From Gemmatimonadota bacterium (GTDB lineage: Bacteria > Gemmatimonadota > Gemmatimonadetes > Gemmatimonadales > GWC2-71-9): a stretch of DNA of 9,727 nucleotides. How positions within the stretch are numbered: position 1 is the first letter of the stretch; each line of letters begins with the position of its first letter. Position numbers and translations under genes: made by a program. The DNA lies in contig SMVY01000060.1 of the NCBI GenBank assembly GCA_004357415.1, forward strand, positions 1 to 9,727, read 5' to 3'. Of the stretch, positions 5,960 to 9,727 are shown one piece after another. The notes beneath the pieces were generated by a model that saw only the letters and a list, made by a program, of their open reading frames with translations, ran no database searches and had not been told where the DNA came from.

Positions 5960-6439
5960 TCAGGAGGACTGTGGGGTCCGGCGTTGCAGAAGGAGGCTAA
6001 CCACCTGCCACCGCTCGCCCCGGCGGTGCAGCAGGAACACGGCCCGGTACTCGAGGTCTTTCGGGTCCTCATCCAATCGAGTCACGGTCCACACGGACGT
6101 CAGCCACGCGGTGCCGGCATCCCCGGCGTGGCGTACTTGCAGCCTTACCGCGCGGGCGCCGACCAGTGGGGATGACGCCTGGGTCCGCCACGCCACGAAG
6201 TCTTCCCAGAATCGATCGACGGGTTGGGGCGTGCCGCCCTGCCACACGACGGAGGCGTCCCTGTCGAACAGGGCCCGAAACGTCAGGTAGTCGTCCGCCG
6301 TCAGACTCTCGTGGAACGCGGCGACAACGCTCCGGATCGCGTCTGCGTCCACCGCTGCCCCAGGCGGGATGCGCTCTAGGCGGCACCCGGCAACGGCAGC
6401 CAGCGCCAGGAGCCCAGCAGTCAGACGGTGGCACGCCAT
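5960..6439 (-). CDS. NTF2-like/SnoaL-like (DUF4440-type) predicted lipoprotein
   Basis: A 159-residue protein. The N-terminus is a lipoprotein signal peptide: M-A-C-H-R-L, a hydrophobic stretch (9-17) and the lipobox V-A-G-C with Cys19. The mature part is about 140 residues and resembles the NTF2-like fold: A-I-R-S-V-V-A-A-F-H-E-S-L, D-D-Y-L-T-F-R-A-L-F-D-R-D-A, T-A-W-L-T-S-V-W-T-V-T and a final G-E-R-W-Q-V-V-S-L. Such domains bind small ligands or act as simple enzymes, and no specific activity can be read here. I chose ATG 6439 because AGAGGTGA lies directly upstream and the signal peptide begins there; an in-frame upstream extension to 6496 would bury the signal. It is the first gene of the signalling operon, 3 bases before the soluble kinase, so an accessory envelope-sensing role is possible but unproven. 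Confidence 0.75.
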   Translation of the reverse strand: MACHRLTAGLLALAAVAGCRLERIPPGAAVDADAIRSVVAAFHESLTADDYLTFRALFDRDASVVWQGGTPQPVDRFWEDFVAWRTQASSPLVGARAVRLQVRHAGDAGTAWLTSVWTVTRLDEDPKDLEYRAVFLLHRRGERWQVVSLLLQRRTPQSS

Positions 6440-6522
6440 GTCACCTCTGGGGTGGAGGGTGAGCCATAACACCCGTATGAATACTGCTCGGGGCACAGCG
6501 CCGTGTCGAGGGGGGGCACCGA

Positions 6523-6546
6523 CCCGCTGGACCCGACCCCACCCCC
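6523..6546 (-). other. G-quadruplex-type motif just downstream of the beta-barrel gene
   Basis: On the coding (minus) strand four G-runs (five, four, three and three G) with loops of 1, 2 and 6 bases begin 7 bases after the stop of the beta-barrel gene. This fits the standard G-quadruplex pattern and would be present in the mRNA. A C-run (complement of 6510-6516) and a CCCCGAG that is the inverse of CTCGGGG (6549-6543 with 6493-6487) lie further downstream, so a hairpin could compete. No conventional terminator with a U-run is seen in the 113-base gap (6440-6552), so this is the only candidate 3'-end structure. I see no convincing promoter there either. Confidence 0.35.
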
Positions 6547-6552
6547 GAGAGG

Positions 6553-7149
6553 CTACTGGAACGTCACGCCAACAGCCAGCTGGAGCACCAGGGTGCTGAC
6601 ACCAGTAATCTCGCCCCCCGGCGTTATGATGGTCCCGTAATTGCCGTAGTTCAGGTTGACCACCGGGTTCAGCACCGCCACGAACCCGATGGGAAAATCA
6701 TAGCCGACGCCGGCCGTCACGCCGAACCCCGTTTTCGAAGTGACCAAGCTGGGCCCGGGCTGAGGGAAGCTGAATTGGGCGGTGGCCATTCCCAGCCCCC
6801 CACGCAACATCAGGTTTCCGCCACCAGGGTAGTAATAGGCCACCCCGGAGAAGTTGCTCTGCCACAGGTCGGCGGATTCCACCGAACCGAACCAGCCGTT
6901 GGACTCGAAGGCCAGACTGAACGTCTCGCTGAGGTGGCCGCCGATCTTGAAGAACCCGGCGAAGCCGTTGGCCTGGGTCGTCGAGTCGCAGGTTGCCGGC
7001 GTGGGCCCCCGGTCACACGAGATCCAGTTGGAGCCGTATCCGGCCCCGATGCCGAAGAAGAAACCACCACGTTCTTGAGCCGCAGCGGTCGTCACGCCGA
7101 ACGTGAGTGCCAGGGCGGTGGTGAGCAGGCAACCTCTGATGACGCCCAT
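6553..7149 (-). CDS. small outer-membrane beta-barrel protein
   Basis: A 198-residue secreted protein. Residues 1-24 are a Sec signal peptide (positive M-G-V-I-R, a long hydrophobic core, then T-A-A-A before Q25). The mature chain alternates polar and hydrophobic/aromatic residues in glycine-punctuated strands, for example G-G-F-F-F-G-I-G-A-G-Y (28-38), L-A-F-E-S-N-G-W-F-G (79-88), G-F-G-V-T-A-G-V-G-Y (141-150) and a final L-V-L-Q-L-A-V-G-V-T-F-Q, as in eight-stranded OmpA/OmpW-like barrels. Two cysteines (45 and 54) could close a loop by a disulphide. ATG 7149 has a perfect AAGGAG 6 bases upstream; in-frame codons further up are rejected. It is too small to be a TonB-dependent receptor and lacks a plug domain. 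The cargo or role is unknown. I see no clear promoter in the 95 bases before it. Confidence 0.85.
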   Translation of the reverse strand: MGVIRGCLLTTALALTFGVTTAAAQERGGFFFGIGAGYGSNWISCDRGPTPATCDSTTQANGFAGFFKIGGHLSETFSLAFESNGWFGSVESADLWQSNFSGVAYYYPGGGNLMLRGGLGMATAQFSFPQPGPSLVTSKTGFGVTAGVGYDFPIGFVAVLNPVVNLNYGNYGTIITPGGEITGVSTLVLQLAVGVTFQ

Positions 7150-7224
7150 GGGGAACTCCTTCAGGTGAACTGATCGACGGCGCCAGAGCCGGACAGCTGA
7201 TGTTGCACTGGAGGACGCCCTGGA

Positions 7225-7244
7225 ACACGCCATCTTCACACGCC
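7225..7244. repeat. 7-base direct repeat upstream of the beta-barrel gene
   Basis: ACACGCC occurs at 7225-7231 and 7238-7244 (13-base period), directly after the peroxiredoxin stop and about 80 bases before the beta-barrel start. It could be an operator half-site pair, but a 7-base repeat can arise by chance and no promoter elements flank it clearly. Confidence 0.25.
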
Positions 7245-7703
7245 TCAAGCGAGCGCCTCTATTTGTTCGAGAATCTCGCTGTTCTCACGCCGAGTACCGG
7301 GATTGTCCTCGGCAAACAGCCACCGCACTACGCCCTCGGCGTCCAGCAGGACGTACACTCGGTTGGAGACATGGTGCTCCTCCAGAAACGTCCCGTAGCG
7401 GCGGCAGACGTCACCGCCGACATCACTCAGGAGATCGACGGCGAGCCGTTCGCGTTCCTTGAAATCCTGGAGCGTGTCGATGGCGTCGACGCTGATGGGC
7501 AGAACGACGGTGTCGGCGCCGGCAAAGACGTCGTAGTCGTCACTGAGCGCGCACATCTCGGCGGTGCAGACCCCGGTGAACGCCTTGGGGAAAAATGCCA
7601 GGAGCACCTTCCGCCCCCGGAGCCCGGAGAGGATGACATCCTCGCCCGAGGTCGACGGGAGCGTAAACGCCGGCGCACGCTCGCCAACCGTCGGCAACGG
7701 CAT
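7245..7703 (-). CDS. thioredoxin-fold peroxiredoxin, PrxQ/Bcp-like (redoxin)
   Basis: A 152-residue AhpC/TSA-type thiol peroxidase that reduces hydrogen peroxide and organic hydroperoxides in the cytoplasm. The N-terminus V-G-E-R-A-P-A-F-T-L-P is the usual family opening. The peroxidatic motif P-x-x-x-T-x-x-C is met by P-K-A-F-T-G-V-C (39-46), with Cys46 peroxidatic. Cys51, in C-T-A-E-M-C, matches the CX4C spacing of PrxQ/Bcp enzymes, where the second Cys is the resolving one. Cys100 is extra. The A-F-F-P-K-A-F-T-G-V-C stretch also resembles AhpE, so the subfamily is not settled. I chose ATG 7703 from the family N-terminus; the ribosome-binding site is weak. It starts 8 bases after the sodA stop, so it should be co-transcribed and would remove the peroxide sodA makes. 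Confidence 0.92.
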   Translation of the reverse strand: MPLPTVGERAPAFTLPSTSGEDVILSGLRGRKVLLAFFPKAFTGVCTAEMCALSDDYDVFAGADTVVLPISVDAIDTLQDFKERERLAVDLLSDVGGDVCRRYGTFLEEHHVSNRVYVLLDAEGVVRWLFAEDNPGTRRENSEILEQIEALA

Positions 7704-7711
7704 CGATCGGG

Positions 7712-8365
7712 CTACGACGTCGCCGCCTGATAGCGCTTGGCCACCTCGTGCCAGTTGACCACGTTCCACCAGGCCTGGAGATAGTCCGGCCGCCGGTTCT
7801 GGTACTTGAGATAGTACGCGTGTTCCCACACGTCACATCCGAGGATCGGCGTCCGGCCGTCCATGATCGGCGTGTCCTGATTGGGGGTCGATTCGACCGC
7901 CAACGCCCCACCGGCGTCGACCGTTAGCCAGGCCCAGCCGCTGCCAAACCGGCCTACGCCGGCGGCGTTGAACTGCTCCTGGAACGCCTCGAAGCTGCCG
8001 AAGGTCCCCAGCAGCTTCACGAACCCCTTGAACCCGCTGATCAGGGAGTCGACCGCGGTTCCAATCTCTTCGAAGGTTCCGCGCGGTCCGCCGGGGGCCA
8101 TGATCTCCCAGAACATTGTGTGGTTGTAGTGGCCCCCGCCGTTGTTGCGAACCGCCGTGCGGATCCCCTCGGGGAGTTGATCGAGATCGGCGAGCAGGTC
8201 TTCGATGCTGCGGCCCTCGAGGTCGGCGTGACCCTCGAGCGCGGCGTTGAGCTTGGCCACGTAGGCCGCGTGATGCTTATCGTGGTGGATCTCCATTGTC
8301 CGTTCGTCGATGTGCGGCTCGAGAGCGTTGTATGCGTATGGGAGATCGGGAAGCGTGAACGACAT
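7712..8365 (-). CDS. sodA: superoxide dismutase, Mn/Fe family (Mn-type by motif)
   Basis: A 217-residue enzyme that converts superoxide to oxygen and hydrogen peroxide. By alignment with E. coli SodA the metal ligands are His27 (M-E-I-H-H-D-K-H-H), His82 (H-Y-N-H-T-M-F-W), Asp178 and His182 (D-V-W-E-H-A-Y-Y). G-G-G-H-Y-N-H and F-G-S-G-W-A-W-L with T-P-N-Q-D-T-P are the forms seen in Mn enzymes; Fe enzymes usually have a Gln before the N-H and another residue in place of the later Gln. Metal use could still be cambialistic. Two ATGs are adjacent (8368 and 8365). I chose 8365 since AAGGAG lies 6 bases from it and 3 from the other, and it gives the typical M-S-F-T-L-P. No signal peptide, so cytoplasmic. 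A segment at about 105-120 looks longer than in E. coli SodA. Confidence 0.96.
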   Translation of the reverse strand: MSFTLPDLPYAYNALEPHIDERTMEIHHDKHHAAYVAKLNAALEGHADLEGRSIEDLLADLDQLPEGIRTAVRNNGGGHYNHTMFWEIMAPGGPRGTFEEIGTAVDSLISGFKGFVKLLGTFGSFEAFQEQFNAAGVGRFGSGWAWLTVDAGGALAVESTPNQDTPIMDGRTPILGCDVWEHAYYLKYQNRRPDYLQAWWNVVNWHEVAKRYQAATS

Positions 8366-8385
8366 CATAAACTCCTTGGCTGGAC

Positions 8386-8403
8386 CGTCGGCCGGTGCCG
8401 ACG
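8386..8403 (-). promoter_or_regulatory. stem-loop in the sodA 5' leader
   Basis: CGTCGGC (8403-8397 on the minus strand) pairs perfectly with GCCGACG (8392-8386) around the 4-base loop ACCG. It lies between the predicted -10 (8418-8413) and the sodA ribosome-binding site, so it would begin within a few bases of the mRNA 5' end. There is no U-run, so it is not a terminator. A 5'-terminal stem-loop of this kind can slow mRNA decay. That role is inferred. Confidence 0.5.
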
Positions 8404-8412
8404 AGAGCGGTC

Positions 8413-8441
8413 AATATGACGGGATCGCCATGGCGGGTCAA
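8413..8441 (-). promoter_or_regulatory. sigma70-like promoter for sodA-peroxiredoxin
   Basis: TTGACC (8441-8436 on the minus strand, 5 of 6 to the -35 consensus) and CATATT (8418-8413, 4 of 6 to the -10) are separated by exactly 17 bases. They lie about 50 bases upstream of the sodA ATG, in the short gap after the AI-2E gene. This is the best housekeeping-type promoter in the window. I see no clear Fur, OxyR or SoxR site around it. Confidence 0.6.
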
Positions 8442-8450
8442 CAAGAACCC

Positions 8451-8468
8451 GGCGCCCTAGGAGGCGCC
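8451..8468 (-). terminator. GC hairpin at the end of the AI-2E gene, possible terminator
   Basis: GGCGCC (8468-8463) and GGCGCC (8456-8451) form a perfect 6-base stem around a 6-base loop on the minus strand. The gene's TAG stop lies in the loop. A T-containing but not uniform tract (GGGTTCTTGTT) follows, so termination would be weak to moderate. Part of that tract directly precedes the -35 of the sodA promoter. Confidence 0.4.
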
Positions 8469-9530
8469 CTGTTCAGTCCCAGGGGGAGTGGCCGCGCCCG
8501 GGGCGACCCGCGGCCCCAGCAAGATGGCCAGCCGCAGTGTGTGGGGGCTGCTTTCGAAGGCGATCTTGAGAATCATCGTCAGCGGCACCGAGAGCACCAT
8601 GCCCACCGGCCCCAGCACCCAAGCCCAAAAAATCAGCGACAGAAAGATGACCAGCGGCGACAACCCCACACCCCGGCCCATCACCCGGGGCTCGACCAAG
8701 TTGCTCCAGGAAACGTTGAGCACGAGGAACCCAACGGCCACCACCAGGGCCCGGCCGAGGCCGAACTGCACCAATGCCAGAAAGACCGGCGGGATGGCGG
8801 CGATGACGGAGCCGATGTTGGGGATGAAATTCAGAAAGAAGGCCAGAAAGCCCCACAGGATGGGGAAGTCCACCCCCGTGGCCAGCAACAGGAGGGTGAC
8901 ACTGATTCCGGTGGCCGCGCTCATGACCGACTTGATCATCAGATACCGCTTGACGGAATCGCTGAACCGCTCAAAACCGGTCAGAGCACTCGACTTCGGT
9001 CCCCACGCCGCGCGCAGCTTACCGGGGAACGTGGACGCCTCCAACAGCATGAACACGACCAGGAGGAGGATCACGGCCCCGTTGGTCACCAGGCCTCGCA
9101 GACCGATCATGATCTGGCCGATCGCCGTCAGCATGGCGTTGGCGTCGAACAGATTGGCAATCCCGCCCTCGGGAACGTCCATCCCGCGCTCGCCCAGCCA
9201 GGAGAGGGCCGTCGCCAACTGGGCGTCGAGACGCGCTTCGTAGGTGGGGATGTTCCGGGTGAACTCCGCCAGGGACGTGCCGATGAGGCTGCCGACGACC
9301 ACACCGGCGGCCACCATGCCGGCGATGACCAGCAGCACGGCGAGCCCGGTGGGCAGGCCGTGCCGTTTGAGCGCCGCCGTCGGTCCGGCGCTGAGGGTGG
9401 CCAACAGCGTGGCCAGCAACACCTGCACCAGGAGCGGGGCGGCCGCCCGCATGCCGGCGACGACGACGATGACGGCGGCCGCGCCGACCAGGATTCGAAA
9501 GGCCCGCTCTCGCCAGGTTAGCTCAGGCAT
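8457..9530 (-). CDS. AI-2E/PerM-family multi-pass membrane transporter
   Basis: A 357-residue inner-membrane protein with about seven or eight hydrophobic segments (roughly 12-27, 30-47, 61-85, 150-165, 200-218, 222-238, 240-276 and 290-325). The family signatures are clear: after a soluble loop, N-F-I-P-N-I-G-S (234-241), then N-L-V-E-P-R-V-M-G-R (278-286 region), G-L-S-P-L-V-I-F-L-S-L-I-F-W-A-W-V-L-G-P-V-G and S-V-P-L-T. Some members export autoinducer-2 and others are Na+/H+ antiporters, and most have no known substrate, so the function cannot be assigned. I chose ATG 9530 (M-P-E-L-T-W-R-E-R-A), where a cytoplasmic basic start leads into the first helix. The open frame continues upstream to 9704, but that part is arginine- and tryptophan-rich, unlike a membrane-protein start, and overlaps the predicted promoter. 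The Shine-Dalgarno is weak (AAGCTGG). Confidence 0.9.
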   Translation of the reverse strand: MPELTWRERAFRILVGAAAVIVVVAGMRAAAPLLVQVLLATLLATLSAGPTAALKRHGLPTGLAVLLVIAGMVAAGVVVGSLIGTSLAEFTRNIPTYEARLDAQLATALSWLGERGMDVPEGGIANLFDANAMLTAIGQIMIGLRGLVTNGAVILLLVVFMLLEASTFPGKLRAAWGPKSSALTGFERFSDSVKRYLMIKSVMSAATGISVTLLLLATGVDFPILWGFLAFFLNFIPNIGSVIAAIPPVFLALVQFGLGRALVVAVGFLVLNVSWSNLVEPRVMGRGVGLSPLVIFLSLIFWAWVLGPVGMVLSVPLTMILKIAFESSPHTLRLAILLGPRVAPGAATPPGTEQGAS

Positions 9531-9591
9531 TGCCAGCTTCAGGAAATGAGGACACAGTTGAGGACGCTCGGGCACGTCGGCCCGTGGCACA

Positions 9592-9621
9592 ATAGTAGTC
9601 GCAGCGTGAGTCAGTCGTCTA
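9592..9621 (-). promoter_or_regulatory. candidate promoter of the AI-2E-family gene
   Basis: TAGACG (9621-9616 on the minus strand, 4 of 6 to the -35) and TACTAT (9597-9592, 4 of 6 to the -10) are 18 bases apart, about 60 bases before the chosen ATG at 9530. It is a modest match, but the only reasonable one in the upstream 197 bases. Confidence 0.35.
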
Positions 9622-9710
9622 CCACTCCAACCAGCCCCCGACCATCCATGCAACCGTCTCCTGCCCTCAACCCGATACCGATCATGCCAACTATCGCACC
9701 GCAATGCCGT

Positions 9711-9726
9711 CGAGCGGTCACGCTCG
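9711..9726. repeat. inverted repeat at the right window edge
   Basis: CGAGCG (9711-9716) and CGCTCG (9721-9726) form a perfect 6-base stem with a 4-base loop. It may be the terminator stem of a gene to the right, but no T-run is visible on the minus side and the plus side leaves the window. Confidence 0.35.
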
Positions 9727-9727
9727 C

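Noticed and set aside
6553..7149. The beta-barrel protein as a TonB-dependent receptor fed by the nearby TonB operon
   Set aside because: At 198 residues it lacks room for a plug and a 22-strand barrel, and no TonB box is visible.
8310..9521. A 403-codon open frame on the plus strand, antisense to the AI-2E-family gene
   Set aside because: Its predicted protein is dominated by Q, H, R, G and D with no recognisable domain, and the opposite strand encodes a clear membrane protein. Long antisense frames are expected in high-GC sequence.
9611..9649. A 12-codon ORF (ATG 9649) with AGGAG 8 bases upstream, as a possible leader peptide
   Set aside because: It overlaps the -35 of the candidate promoter and its sequence has no attenuation feature such as a run of one amino acid followed by alternative hairpins.
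9531..9704. N-terminal extension of the AI-2E-family protein to 9704
   Set aside because: The added residues are Arg/Trp/Gly-rich and unlike the family N-terminus, and they overlap the only promoter candidate.

Overview
The window is a compact, high-GC stretch of a bacterial chromosome from a Gram-negative, outer-membrane-bearing organism: it has a TonB/ExbB/ExbD energy module, a secreted beta-barrel and a lipoprotein. Every gene I can support lies on the minus strand, so transcription runs from high to low coordinates. GTG starts are common and most genes are packed with gaps or overlaps of a few bases. The protein style (TonB with a glycine-rich spacer, exbB followed by two exbD genes, small OMP beta-barrel) reminds me of Gemmatimonadota or related uncultured lineages. 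That is an impression, not a demonstrated placement. I see no tRNA, rRNA, CRISPR array, insertion sequence or phage gene.

In transcription order, (1) an AI-2E/PerM-family multi-pass membrane protein (9530-8457) ends in a GC hairpin. (2) A superoxide-defence pair follows: sodA (8365-7712, Mn-type by motif) and, 8 bases later, a PrxQ/Bcp-type peroxiredoxin (7703-7245). It has the best sigma70-like promoter in the window and a 5'-terminal stem-loop in its leader. Superoxide is turned into peroxide by the first enzyme and the second can remove the peroxide. (3) A signal-peptide-bearing beta-barrel protein (7149-6553) is followed by a G-run motif just after its stop. (4) A tight four-gene signalling operon holds an NTF2-like/SnoaL-like lipoprotein (6439-5960), a soluble GAF-PAS histidine kinase of the NtrB-like type (5956-4421), an OmpR/PhoB-family response regulator (4424-3756) and a second, membrane-bound HAMP histidine kinase (3754-2207). 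Junctions are +3, -4 and +1 bases. (5) The tonB-exbB-exbD1-exbD2 operon (2016 to beyond the left edge) powers outer-membrane transport by the proton-motive force; the second exbD is cut by the window edge.

The most interesting point is the intergenic region between (4) and (5). About 75 bases upstream of tonB lies CTGTCAT-N4-TTGTCAT, two direct repeats with an 11-base period, which is the architecture of a Pho box, the binding site of PhoB-type OmpR-family regulators. The operon just upstream encodes exactly one OmpR-family regulator. The simplest model, which is an inference, is that this regulator, fed by two different kinases and perhaps an envelope lipoprotein, controls the energy supply for outer-membrane import. 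The alternative is a PhoB encoded elsewhere. One regulator between two kinases of different classes is the second unusual point.
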